Origin: Candidatus Heimdallarchaeota archaeon
Lineage (GTDB): Archaea; Asgardarchaeota; Heimdallarchaeia; Heimdallarchaeales; Heimdallarchaeaceae
Direction: 5' to 3'
Assembly: GCA_030603365.1 (NCBI GenBank)
Contig: JAUVXV010000003.1
Location: 124,001-188,000 of the forward strand
DNA length: 64,000 nucleotides
A model generated the notes under the pieces. It searched no databases. It saw nothing but the letters and a program-made list of their open reading frames with translations, and was not told the DNA's origin. Position 1 is the first letter of the stretch. The number at the start of each line of letters is the position of its first letter. This document shows positions 24,476 to 33,612 of this stretch, piece after piece. The position numbers and the translations under genes are program-made.

Positions 24476-25846
24476 ATGATGAGTCAGCGAGAAGATGTGC
24501 TCAATTCATTTATTGATATGCTACAGGTAATTTTTCCTGAAATTATATCAGTTTATGAATTTCAAAAAGAAATAGCACTCTTCGATAAAATTCTAGAGAA
24601 CTGTAAAGGATTAGTTATAATAATCTCTGAAGCTGATTACAGCTTAGAAAACCTAATACTTGTTGATCTTATTTATGATAAAATACAGGATGAACATGGC
24701 TGGGAAGAAGGAGTAAGATTAGCAAATTCTTTCTCAAGAAGCTATATTCGTACTGTCAATAATCTCTGGCACATCAATATAATGAATAATCACTGTCTTT
24801 TGCCCGAAGATCAAATTAATTTAAAGAATACAAGAAAACTTCTACATGGTACAAATATTATCCCTACTATCCCTTTTCCTCATAATGAAGAAGAAATACT
24901 AAAGATTAATGCTAACTTTACTAGAGAAGAAGCTCTAGAGTTATTCAATCAATCAGATCAGTATGTACCTCTCATTAATCCTGATTGTTGTTGGATGAGA
25001 TATGATTTCACAATCAATCATTCTCTAGTGCAGATTCTGGATGATCAATTCCTAAAAATGAAAGATAGGATCCAACCTGAAAAGAATGCTCATATTTATG
25101 GTCGTTATGGGGGGTCTGGTAAGACACAAATCATCTATTCTCTAATAAAAAAATGTAAAGAATTATCTCTTCCATTGATTTATAGAACTGAATTTTGGAA
25201 AGGAGAAGATGGAAAATATAAGGAGATAGAATTCAATCCAGAAAATTCCGCAGAAAGAGTTACTGAATGGGTAATTGAAAAATCTCCAGGAAGTAGATTT
25301 ATTTTATTTTTAGATGAAATAGAAGTAAATATTCGTCAGTTAAAAGAAAAATTAAGCGTAAAGTATCCTGGGGATGAAATAAACTTACTTATTATTTCTG
25401 GAGGAAAGGAAATTTCTCCCTTTATTGATGACAGTTTCGATGTTTATGATATCTCTAAAGAGTTCCCATTCAATGAATCACAGTTAAAAGAATTAGTAGA
25501 AAAACTAATAGAAAAATCAAACATAGCTTCAGATATTTTTCCAGAAGAAATTATTGATATCATCGTTACCAAAACAAAATTGTGGAACCACTCTTCAATA
25601 CGAAGAACTCCAACTTCTGTAATATTATCTAGTTCTCTTGCATTAGCTGAATCAATTAAGATAGCTAATGAAAATAATGAAGAAATTCAAATTAAACCTG
25701 AGTTAGCAGAAAAATGGTCGCTACTTAGTACATCTCCTTGGTATCAGAAATATGATGAGTTACATGATGTACATGCAGAATATTTGGTTTTTAATGGAAA
25801 GAAGTATGTGGATGTTGATAAACACTATCACCATCCTTTACCTTAG
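24476..25846 (+). CDS. P-loop (STAND/ORC-like) ATPase paired with the pseudo-nucleotidyltransferase
   Basis: A 456-residue protein with Walker A GRYGGSGKT at 209-217 and Walker B FILFLDE at 275-281. The C-terminal part has a region like the sensor/lid of AAA+ or STAND ATPases (SSIRRTPTSVILSSSLALAE near 380). The first 140 residues contain KLLHGTNIIPTIPFP, resembling VLYGEDLRSHFPIPP in the gene just upstream, so a second degenerate nucleotidyltransferase-like domain may be fused here. The gene starts seven bases after the upstream stop. No sensor repeats or effector domain such as a nuclease were seen. Confidence 0.72.
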   Translation: MMSQREDVLNSFIDMLQVIFPEIISVYEFQKEIALFDKILENCKGLVIIISEADYSLENLILVDLIYDKIQDEHGWEEGVRLANSFSRSYIRTVNNLWHINIMNNHCLLPEDQINLKNTRKLLHGTNIIPTIPFPHNEEEILKINANFTREEALELFNQSDQYVPLINPDCCWMRYDFTINHSLVQILDDQFLKMKDRIQPEKNAHIYGRYGGSGKTQIIYSLIKKCKELSLPLIYRTEFWKGEDGKYKEIEFNPENSAERVTEWVIEKSPGSRFILFLDEIEVNIRQLKEKLSVKYPGDEINLLIISGGKEISPFIDDSFDVYDISKEFPFNESQLKELVEKLIEKSNIASDIFPEEIIDIIVTKTKLWNHSSIRRTPTSVILSSSLALAESIKIANENNEEIQIKPELAEKWSLLSTSPWYQKYDELHDVHAEYLVFNGKKYVDVDKHYHHPLP

Positions 25847-25856
25847 ATTCCTCTTT

Positions 25857-26915
25857 CTATTCATCATAGTATTTGGAATAGATTGCATTACTTTGAGCAA
25901 ACTTAAGAAAGTGACTTAAATTGTCTCTTAATTCATTAACATTCCTTTCATGATACAAAGTAAGATAAAGAGTTCCAACAAGAAACGATGTACCAGAAAG
26001 AAGAATTAACACTAATAACATTATTCCAAGTGCAATAAGGAAAAGCAAAATAGATTCTTTAATTGTAATCGGATTAGTACCAAAAATAGATTCAAATAAA
26101 TCAGTAAAGAAGATTATCCCTGTAACGAAAGCTGATAGGCTGAAAAACCTGCTCAGAATACTCCTTCTCATTCTTTCTGATAACTGATAAACTTCATTAT
26201 TTTTGTTGATATACTTGATTCTAGTATCTTCTATTGCCCAAACCATAGGTGTTATCCAAGAAGTAAATATTGGAGAACAAAGGACTACAAACGCACCAAT
26301 CATAAAACCTAGAAAGTAGGAACTTGGTTGGCTGATTTGAATTATCATTGCAATAAGAATACTAATACTGAAACTGGAAGTTAGAAGATCATACATCCTA
26401 GTTTTCAGAAAAACGCGAATACTAGAAACATCGCTATTAATTGCTTCTTCTTCAAGGAAATATTGCGTATCAGGACTAATATCGATGTTCAATAGTGTAG
26501 TAAAAAGAACTCTAAAGAATTTGAATTTCTTGTATTTAGTCTCCTTTCTTAGTTCCCCAAGCATTTCCTTAATTTCAGATGCCTGATCATGTTTAATCTT
26601 TAAAGTCTGAAAAACAAGTTTCTTCGCTACCCATCGTCCTATCCAATTCCAAAGAAATACTGATAAGACAGGGGATACAATTGAGATAATAACTAGTGAA
26701 ATGACTAAGGTTCTGATATCTTTTGGAGTAGGTTTAACGTCCCAATTTGTATATCTGATTGCAACATACCAAATTGCATAAAAAGCAATAAAAATAGCAA
26801 TATTTAATACCCATTTTTTCTTTGAAGGCTTTGTAATCCTATATTTCGCACCTGTTGCACTAATTTCCTTGGTAGGTAGAATGAAACTCTTTTGCTTAGA
26901 TATATACTCACTCAA
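25857..26915 (-). CDS. Multi-pass membrane protein
   Basis: A 352-residue protein with about six membrane helices (near 33-52, 68-90, 170-190, 198-222, 255-275 and 283-318) and a basic soluble loop at about 100-165. The C-terminal 35 residues are charged. The start is TTG at 26915; no ATG is nearby in frame. I do not recognise the family. It reads away from the modular membrane protein at 27034 across 118 bases, and both are of unknown membrane function. Confidence 0.72.
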   Translation of the reverse strand: MSEYISKQKSFILPTKEISATGAKYRITKPSKKKWVLNIAIFIAFYAIWYVAIRYTNWDVKPTPKDIRTLVISLVIISIVSPVLSVFLWNWIGRWVAKKLVFQTLKIKHDQASEIKEMLGELRKETKYKKFKFFRVLFTTLLNIDISPDTQYFLEEEAINSDVSSIRVFLKTRMYDLLTSSFSISILIAMIIQISQPSSYFLGFMIGAFVVLCSPIFTSWITPMVWAIEDTRIKYINKNNEVYQLSERMRRSILSRFFSLSAFVTGIIFFTDLFESIFGTNPITIKESILLFLIALGIMLLVLILLSGTSFLVGTLYLTLYHERNVNELRDNLSHFLKFAQSNAIYSKYYDE

Positions 26916-27003
26916 TTAAGTAAATAATTATTCTAAAATATTAAACTTGTGAGACTTGCAACGCTTTATTATATTATCTGTAAAAAAATACATTTTCTGA
27001 ATG

Positions 27004-27012
27004 TTTAAATAT
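27004..27012 (+). promoter_or_regulatory. TATA box of the modular membrane protein operon
   Basis: TTTAAATAT lies 22-30 bases before ATG 27034, the spacing of a leaderless archaeal promoter. Confidence 0.5.
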
Positions 27013-27033
27013 TTGCTTGGCTAAACTTACTGG

Positions 27034-29535
27034 ATGGAAGTAGAAAAAGGAAAAAAAATTCACAGTGTGTTATCAACTATTTTCTATTACACATTTGTAT
27101 TGATTATAATCGCAGTTTTTGTTTTGTCTTTAGTAATTGAAGAGATCACACTTCTTAACAATATACTATTTATCTTTCTAATTGTAAGTTCAATAGTCAT
27201 TGTCTTTTATCTAACAGTTCAAATGCTGAGATATAACCTGACTGTGAACAAAAAAATACAAGCAGGTATATTCTTTGTAGTAATTGGTTTCCTTCTGATT
27301 CTTCTTTCAACCAGCAAACAGCTCTCATTTATTGAAAGCTTAGATCTTGACTTTCTTGGATATGATTTCTTTGTGTATTGGGGGATTGGATCTGTTGTAT
27401 TCGGGATATTTGTTGAACTTACATTTCTAGATCAGTTTATCTGGAAACTATTTGTGCAACCTATTAAATATCTCTGGAAATTAACTGCAAAATTTGCTAA
27501 ATGGGTTAGAAAAAATTGGTTAAACATTATTCTCTATACACTAGATTTAGCTTCTCTTGCAGGTATAATCTATGTGGCAATTTTCTGGAGCACAGATTGG
27601 TGGAAGATAACTGTTCTTTCAGTGAGTTGTGTTTACCCTTTAGTCCATCACCACAAAAGAATCTGGAAAGCGATAAAATTCATAGTTATTGATATAATTT
27701 ATGAATTTTTCAAAAAGGTAGGAGAATTCATTAAACAAGTTTGCACATCAATTTGGAATGCGATAGTTAGTTTTGTCAATTTAGTCTTGAAACACTGGTT
27801 GTCAATTCTCAAAGAGATTTTGAGGTTGATGGGTGCTGCAGGAGGGGGAGTGATGATTTATTTCGGTGCAACATTGGTGGAATATAGGTTTTTGATAGGA
27901 TTAGGAATAATAGCTATAGTTGTTAGTCTATTATTCACAAGAAAAACCATTCTAACAATGTTATGGGATCTACTTTCCTCAATTGCATCTTTCTTCTGGG
28001 ATAAGCTAATTTCTTTTATGAAAACTATTCTTGAAAAATGGTGGCCTATCTTTAAAGAATTCTTAAGGCTTGTTGGAGCTGCTGGAGGAGTTTATCTTAT
28101 CTATCATGGTTATGTTTTTGATCAGTTTTCCTATTTCATTGGAATTGGAGTTGCACTTATTCTAATTTCATTAATATTTACTAGAAAAGCTGTCTTAGTC
28201 TGGCTTGGAAATGGAATTTCGAAGTTTTGCACTTATATCTGGGAAGAAATACTCAAACCTTATTATGCTAGAATTATCAATGAAATTATAAGATTAATTT
28301 TTGTAGGAGGAGGGATTTATCTAATCTACTTAGGAGTAATCAAACAAATTTATTATTACTGTATTTACATAGGCATAGCAATTATCTTACTAGTAGAAAT
28401 TATAACAAGAAAAGCAGTGTTAAAGAAAATCTATTCTGTTATGAAAAACATTGCACTGGCATTCTGGGATTTATTAGTGTGGTTGACAAAACCATTCCGC
28501 TTCTTATGGGAAAAGCTTGTAGCAGTAACTAAATTCTTGATAAAAAACTGGTTCAAGGTAGTCCTATATTTATTAGACCTAGTTGCTATTGCAGCAATTA
28601 TCTATCTATCTATTACATGGAATTCTGAATGGTGGTATATTATCCTACTTTTCATTAGTTGTTGTTACATCCCTGCTCATCACTATAAACTAGTTTGGAA
28701 ATCTATCAAGTTTATAGGGATAAATATCTTCTATGATCCTTTCATTCGTTTTGTCAATTTAATTGCAGACTTCTTCAAAGCTTTATGGAATGGTCTAGTA
28801 GATATTGCTAAATTCTTAAAAGAACATTGGTGGACGATTTCCAAAGAAATTCTAAGGTTAATAGGAGCAACAGGAGGTATTACTCTTATAGTTTATAGTT
28901 TCATTCTAGAAGATTTCTCGTATTTAGCCTGGATAGGAATAACAGTTGTTCTTGTTAGTGAAATATTAAGTAGAAAAATTGTATTGAAAAAGATATATGA
29001 ATTCTTCAAGGCTATCTTTGTTTTCATCTTTGAAAATAGAGTGATTATTTCAAGGGTACTAGGATTCTTAGCAGCTCTTGCAGGTGTTATTATTCATTTT
29101 GTCCTTGACTATTTTATAACCTTCATTCTTCTTGTATCTATAGGAGGAACATTTGTACTTTTTGCACATTTCATATATCATCCAAAGAAACTGTGGGAAT
29201 TTTTGGTTAGTATTCCTAAAACATTGCATAAGATTTTAGTTACTATCTGGCTTACAATAAAGACTGGGTCAGTTTACATATATCAAAATGGTATTCGTTT
29301 AATATTGCTGATTGTAATGATATTCACTTTTATTTATGGTCTCTTTGTAGTTTTCAATTTTGATTTCATTGGTATTTTTGAGAATATAAGTGCTGCAATC
29401 AGAATCTCACTTGGTGCATTATTTGTAGTTGTAGCAGTTGTTGCTTTCATCCTTTTACGCAGAGAATTGAAGAAATTACGAACAGGTAGCTCAAAAGTGC
29501 TAGCTCAACAAATTCGAGAGAGGTGGAAGCAATGA
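27034..29535 (+). CDS. Large membrane protein built of repeated modules
   Basis: An 833-residue protein with many membrane helices. Two module types recur. Module A (about 155-222 and 498-566) contains KNW..I.LY.LDL, then WS.DWW or NSEWW, then HH(Y/H)K..WK.IKFI. Module B contains a Trp- or Tyr-containing helix, KE(I/F)LRL.GA.GG and a Gly-rich helix ending in TRK or SRK; copies start near 253, 335, 410 (degenerate), 597 and, more diverged, 667. The order is A-B-B-B-A-B-B. Between modules lie amphipathic Trp/Lys-rich helices. I know no characterised family of this form. It overlaps the next gene as ATGA, so the RING-like protein is translationally coupled. Confidence 0.82.
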   Translation: MEVEKGKKIHSVLSTIFYYTFVLIIIAVFVLSLVIEEITLLNNILFIFLIVSSIVIVFYLTVQMLRYNLTVNKKIQAGIFFVVIGFLLILLSTSKQLSFIESLDLDFLGYDFFVYWGIGSVVFGIFVELTFLDQFIWKLFVQPIKYLWKLTAKFAKWVRKNWLNIILYTLDLASLAGIIYVAIFWSTDWWKITVLSVSCVYPLVHHHKRIWKAIKFIVIDIIYEFFKKVGEFIKQVCTSIWNAIVSFVNLVLKHWLSILKEILRLMGAAGGGVMIYFGATLVEYRFLIGLGIIAIVVSLLFTRKTILTMLWDLLSSIASFFWDKLISFMKTILEKWWPIFKEFLRLVGAAGGVYLIYHGYVFDQFSYFIGIGVALILISLIFTRKAVLVWLGNGISKFCTYIWEEILKPYYARIINEIIRLIFVGGGIYLIYLGVIKQIYYYCIYIGIAIILLVEIITRKAVLKKIYSVMKNIALAFWDLLVWLTKPFRFLWEKLVAVTKFLIKNWFKVVLYLLDLVAIAAIIYLSITWNSEWWYIILLFISCCYIPAHHYKLVWKSIKFIGINIFYDPFIRFVNLIADFFKALWNGLVDIAKFLKEHWWTISKEILRLIGATGGITLIVYSFILEDFSYLAWIGITVVLVSEILSRKIVLKKIYEFFKAIFVFIFENRVIISRVLGFLAALAGVIIHFVLDYFITFILLVSIGGTFVLFAHFIYHPKKLWEFLVSIPKTLHKILVTIWLTIKTGSVYIYQNGIRLILLIVMIFTFIYGLFVVFNFDFIGIFENISAAIRISLGALFVVVAVVAFILLRRELKKLRTGSSKVLAQQIRERWKQ
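27490..29200 (+). repeat. Internal A and B modules of the large membrane protein
   Basis: Protein-level repeats: A copies near 27496-27699 and 28525-28731; B copies near 27790-27957, 28036-28203, 28261-28428, 28822-28989 and a weak one near 29032-29199. The clearest shared sequences are KEILRLMGAAGG, KEFLRLVGAAGG and KEILRLIGATGG. Similarity is at the protein level with modest DNA identity, so the duplications are old. Confidence 0.75.
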
Positions 29536-30902
29536 AGGAAGAAAAATCAATAGATATAGATACAGGAGATAAAACACCTGAATCCATTGAGAAAAATCCT
29601 GTGATAACAACACTATGGATAGGTTTCACTATCTCTGTTCTTAGTATCATAAGTATATTGATTTTAACATTAGCATTCAATCAAACTTATGATGATTTGT
29701 TCTTCAGAATAATCTTAGGTATTTTTGTAGTAGGGGTTCTGTTTTTATTCTTTGCTTTAATTCTACGTAGATTAAGAAGAAAGGGAATCGATTACTTTGT
29801 AACAGGAGCAATAACAGCCTACATAGGCTTCATTTTAGTGTCTTTTCCAGCTATTCTATTTGCAGTAGGTGTGACTTCTTTCGAACGCGATTATATCTTC
29901 TATATCTTAATGGCAACAGGTGTGATATTGATTATCTTTGGTTTCTTTTTTGAAGCATATGATCTTAATTTGAAGTTAATTGCTTTGATGAAGAAATTAA
30001 AAGAAGCATTGAAAAGAATCTGGAAGAAGATTAGCTGGAAACTATTCCTTTCTCCATGGAATTTATTGTCTGTGGCTGGAATAACAATAATCATTCTTGC
30101 AGCTGTAAAAGTGTTAGAGTTTATCAACCCATTATATTGGTATTTGATAGGTGGAGGATTAATTCTAATAAACATAGTCTGGCATTTCAGAAAAGAAATA
30201 GCAGAAATCCTTGTTAACCTTGGCAAAGTAATAACAACACTATTCCAAGCATGGTGGAGAGCTATAAAACAGATTCCTCAGATTATGAAGAAATTTGGAA
30301 TATGGATATACACCAAAACAATAGAGATAATAAAAGTAGTAGGGAAGGCAATAAAATTCTTTGTTATTAGAAATTATTTGATTCTATTTGTATTTGGAAT
30401 TTCTATGTTCATTGTTTTGCATTATCTGGGAATATTCAATCTCGAGATTCGTATCGCATTATCTTCCTTAGTATGTGGAATTGCTATAGTTAAGCCTATC
30501 ATAGATTGGAGAGAACATTTTGGAGAAGACATCAGTACTGCCAGGATGTACCTCTATAAAACAGCTCAGAAGACTAAGCGTATTTTCCAATATAGAAAAC
30601 TAACAAGATGCCCAAATTGCAATAGACCTAACGAAATTCTTAGAGAGTATTGTTGGAATTGTAATGAGTTATTACCAAAATGTATGATTTGCAGTAGTAA
30701 GGTTGAGAAAGGGACAAAAATAGCTAAATGTCAATTGTGTAATAACATCTTTCACATTGACCATCTAGAAACATGGTTAAGATTCAATACTAAATGTCCA
30801 GTCTGTAAAGAAACAATAGATAAGAAAGAAGAAGAATTCCTTCCTGAATCTACATATGAAGAAGAGTTGATTGAAGATATAACTCCAACTCTTGATCCAT
30901 GA
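29532..30902 (+). CDS. Membrane protein with C-terminal zinc ribbon and RING-like finger
   Basis: A 456-residue protein from ATG 29532, which overlaps the upstream stop as ATGA (a GTG at 29523 is in frame; numbering here is from that GTG). It has about seven membrane helices between residues 30 and 325. The cytoplasmic-looking C-terminus holds a zinc ribbon (Cys363, 366, 377, 380) and then a cross-brace-like set: Cys387, 390, 403, 406, His411, His414, Cys425, Cys428, with ETWL before the last pair and CPVC at the end, as in RING fingers. RING domains bind ubiquitin-loading enzymes, and ubiquitin-like systems are known in Asgard archaea. Activity as a membrane E3 ligase is inference; no ubiquitin or E2 gene is in the window. 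Confidence 0.82.
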   Translation: MKEEKSIDIDTGDKTPESIEKNPVITTLWIGFTISVLSIISILILTLAFNQTYDDLFFRIILGIFVVGVLFLFFALILRRLRRKGIDYFVTGAITAYIGFILVSFPAILFAVGVTSFERDYIFYILMATGVILIIFGFFFEAYDLNLKLIALMKKLKEALKRIWKKISWKLFLSPWNLLSVAGITIIILAAVKVLEFINPLYWYLIGGGLILINIVWHFRKEIAEILVNLGKVITTLFQAWWRAIKQIPQIMKKFGIWIYTKTIEIIKVVGKAIKFFVIRNYLILFVFGISMFIVLHYLGIFNLEIRIALSSLVCGIAIVKPIIDWREHFGEDISTARMYLYKTAQKTKRIFQYRKLTRCPNCNRPNEILREYCWNCNELLPKCMICSSKVEKGTKIAKCQLCNNIFHIDHLETWLRFNTKCPVCKETIDKKEEEFLPESTYEEELIEDITPTLDP

Positions 30903-32498
30903 TTAGTAATAGATACTCTCATCTTTAGTATAATATTCTTCAATTTTAAAGATCTTCTTAGATATAGCTACAAAGGGTAGGGCAAAGATTAGCATAAATG
31001 CAATTGAGAAGAACATGATGTAAAACATATTATCTCCAGTATAGTATTCAAAAATACCTAGATTTAGAGTATCGACTAAGGATAACACACCTACTACAGC
31101 AAAACCTGCTCCAAGAATAGTGTAAATAACTGCAATTAGATACACTCTGATTTTCTTGTTCCATTGAAATTTCTTTCCTGCTTTAATCTTATTTCCTCCT
31201 AAAAATCCATTTCCTAGAGGAATGAGCAAGAATGGTGCCATTAGAGCCCCATATAACATAAAGAAAAGAACATACCACCATTTGAATTTGAAGTCATTTG
31301 ATTTCTTTGAATAAGCTCCAACAAATCCAAAAACACCAAAATAAACTAGAGCTATAATCACAGGCATAATAATGAGAGCGAGTTGATCAATGCCAAGAGC
31401 TCGATACATTGGCATATCTGTGAAGTAATGCACAATGAAAAGCGCTCCCATGAAATAAAATGCAGTTAAAACAACCACAACAGTTGAATTCATGAAAATA
31501 TCTACTCTTTGACGAAGTCGTAATTTACTAACAATAAGCTCTTTCTTATGATCCAAAACTGCACCAAATTGTCCTTTTGTCCATCTGAACATCTGAGACA
31601 TTTTATGGTCAAAAGATTCAGTAGACAAACCTTTTGCAGCTACTTCATTTAACCAATATCCATAGTGACCTTTTGCAGCTATAGTAATGTAGTGATCATA
31701 ATCTTCAGATAGTTTGTTTTCAGGTAGAGGATAGAGATGTTCTTTTCGAAAACAGGCTGAAGTACCAAAGAAAACAACAGATTTTATTCTTCTCTTCCCA
31801 CCTTCTGCAACAAACAATTGGTGAGTAGACATAGTCTCCCAAATATGAAGAAAATTAGTTACGCTTCTGAACTCATACTTAGCTTGAATGAAAGCATACT
31901 CTGGGTATTGTTCTAGAATAGCTACAAACTTATCTAAAATATCAGGAACGGGTATTTGATCAGAATCAAAAACTACAACATATGTCGCTTTTGATTTCAC
32001 TAAGGTTTGATTAACAACGCCTGCTTTGTAGGATCTGCCTTTTCCTCGCAAATAGGTGAAATTATACTTCTCGGCTAATTTTTCAGCAGATTCCTGATAT
32101 TCTGGTAAGGAATTATCATCTGCGATCCAGACATTGAAATTGGGATAAGTGAATTTACTGCAACCCTCAAGAGTTTCATTGAGAATTTTCGGATTGACAT
32201 TATGAACTGGAACTATCACATCTACAGAAGGATGTTCTTTTAGTTTCTTGATATCGTAATCAATAGCTCCTATGTCAAGATAACCATCAATATTCTGAAT
32301 TAGGAAATAAGTGGCATACAATGGACCTAAGAGTTCGAAAATGAGTACGAGCAGATTTAGGATAACTCCACCAGCTCCTAAATTAACATAGTTAACGACA
32401 AAAGCAGCAATAGAAGAGCCAAAATAAAGAAGAAAGAGACAATATAAGATGAAACCGAAAATGTGATTCAGTCGACTGAGGGTTTTCTTGGTTGGCAT
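30903..32498 (-). CDS. Processive family 2 glycosyltransferase, cellulose synthase-like
   Basis: A 531-residue membrane glycosyltransferase. Two membrane helices (about 12-36 and 44-68) come before a GT-A domain: VDVIVPVHN at 92-100, ADD at 126-128, DSD at 178-180 (metal binding), SEDYD at 264-268 (catalytic Asp) and QMFRW at 302-306, the QxxRW motif of processive enzymes. About six more helices follow from 330 to 520. Such enzymes polymerise and export polysaccharides or glycosylate lipids; the sugar is unknown. Its stop codon abuts that of the RING-like gene on the other strand. Confidence 0.9.
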   Translation of the reverse strand: MPTKKTLSRLNHIFGFILYCLFLLYFGSSIAAFVVNYVNLGAGGVILNLLVLIFELLGPLYATYFLIQNIDGYLDIGAIDYDIKKLKEHPSVDVIVPVHNVNPKILNETLEGCSKFTYPNFNVWIADDNSLPEYQESAEKLAEKYNFTYLRGKGRSYKAGVVNQTLVKSKATYVVVFDSDQIPVPDILDKFVAILEQYPEYAFIQAKYEFRSVTNFLHIWETMSTHQLFVAEGGKRRIKSVVFFGTSACFRKEHLYPLPENKLSEDYDHYITIAAKGHYGYWLNEVAAKGLSTESFDHKMSQMFRWTKGQFGAVLDHKKELIVSKLRLRQRVDIFMNSTVVVVLTAFYFMGALFIVHYFTDMPMYRALGIDQLALIIMPVIIALVYFGVFGFVGAYSKKSNDFKFKWWYVLFFMLYGALMAPFLLIPLGNGFLGGNKIKAGKKFQWNKKIRVYLIAVIYTILGAGFAVVGVLSLVDTLNLGIFEYYTGDNMFYIMFFSIAFMLIFALPFVAISKKIFKIEEYYTKDESIYY

Positions 32499-32659
32499 AG
32501 ATAATCAAACAATCATTAGTACCTATTATTAAATTTTTACAAACAAGTTTTACAAACCCATGTTTAAGAGCTAATTTATCTGCTGAATGATTTTTGGTAA
32601 AACTAAACCTTTTTTTGATGATTGACGAAATGTTGCATGACTTTTAGCAGGGAATTAAG

Positions 32660-33520
32660 ATGTTCAGTACAGTTAGTTTTCTAATTACACTTCGAGAAGC
32701 AATAGAAGCAGCCCTTATCATAGGGATTCTGCTAGTTTATGTTACCAAAATAGGTGAAAAGAAATTTAGAAAACAAATATGGATTGGAACAGGAATTGGT
32801 GTCCTTCTTTCAATTCTCTCTGCTGTGATTTTCCAATTTGTACTAGGAGGATTTGCTAGTTATGAAGAGATTTTTGAAGGATTTGCAATGATATTTGCTT
32901 CATTATTATTGACATGGATGATTATTTGGATGGTAAAAGCAAGTAAGAACCTTAGAGAAAAAATTGAAGCCAAAGTAGATAATACAATATTAAATCAGCA
33001 GAAATATGGTCTTTTAGCACTAGCCTTAATTTCTGTATTTCGAGAAGGAATCGAGACTGTACTTTTTTTGGCTGGTGTTGGAGCTGTTGAGGAGAACTTC
33101 TGGGTAGTATTGTGGTCGGGAATATTGGGAATAGTGGTTGCTATTGTAATATCAATATTGATTTTCTATTCAGGGAAGAAAATTAACCTCAAATGGTTTT
33201 TCTTAATAACAAGTTTCTTGCTGATACTTTTTGCAGCCGGAATGATAACTCACGGTTTTCATGAATTTCAAGAAATTGGATGGTTTGGATCTGAAACTCA
33301 TTGGTTCCAACAGTATGTGTGGGATAGCAGTGCTATTCTTAACGATAAAACAAGTGAATTAGGTAAATTCCTAAGAGCTTTGTTTGGATATCAAGATAAA
33401 CCAACGTGGTTAGAGATAATAGTATACTTAAGTTTCTATGTGATTTTAGGGTTGATTTTCATAATTACAAGTTGGATTTCAAAGAGAAGAGAACTTGAAA
33501 TTGAAGAATCCACTACTTGA
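32660..33520 (+). CDS. FTR1/EfeU-family iron permease
   Basis: A 286-residue protein with about seven membrane helices and both REXXE iron-binding motifs: REAIE at 12-16 and REGIE at 128-132. The length fits the bacterial and archaeal EfeU/FTR1 family. In yeast FTR1 carries iron oxidised by a ferroxidase; in bacteria EfeU works with EfeO and EfeB. None of these partners is in the window, so the electron or substrate partner is unknown. It has its own upstream region of 161 bases from the divergent glycosyltransferase. Confidence 0.92.
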   Translation: MFSTVSFLITLREAIEAALIIGILLVYVTKIGEKKFRKQIWIGTGIGVLLSILSAVIFQFVLGGFASYEEIFEGFAMIFASLLLTWMIIWMVKASKNLREKIEAKVDNTILNQQKYGLLALALISVFREGIETVLFLAGVGAVEENFWVVLWSGILGIVVAIVISILIFYSGKKINLKWFFLITSFLLILFAAGMITHGFHEFQEIGWFGSETHWFQQYVWDSSAILNDKTSELGKFLRALFGYQDKPTWLEIIVYLSFYVILGLIFIITSWISKRRELEIEESTT

Positions 33521-33601
33521 CCCTCAATGTAACATTTAAAAGTATGAAAAGTAATAGTTGAGAATAGAACCATTAGAGGTTAATAATTCTAAAATATTAA
33601 A

Positions 33602-33606
33602 GAGGT
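33602..33606 (+). promoter_or_regulatory. Shine-Dalgarno site of the SPFH protein
   Basis: GAGGT lies six bases before ATG 33613, the same form as at 21702 and 55095. Confidence 0.5.
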
Positions 33607-33612
33607 ATAAAC

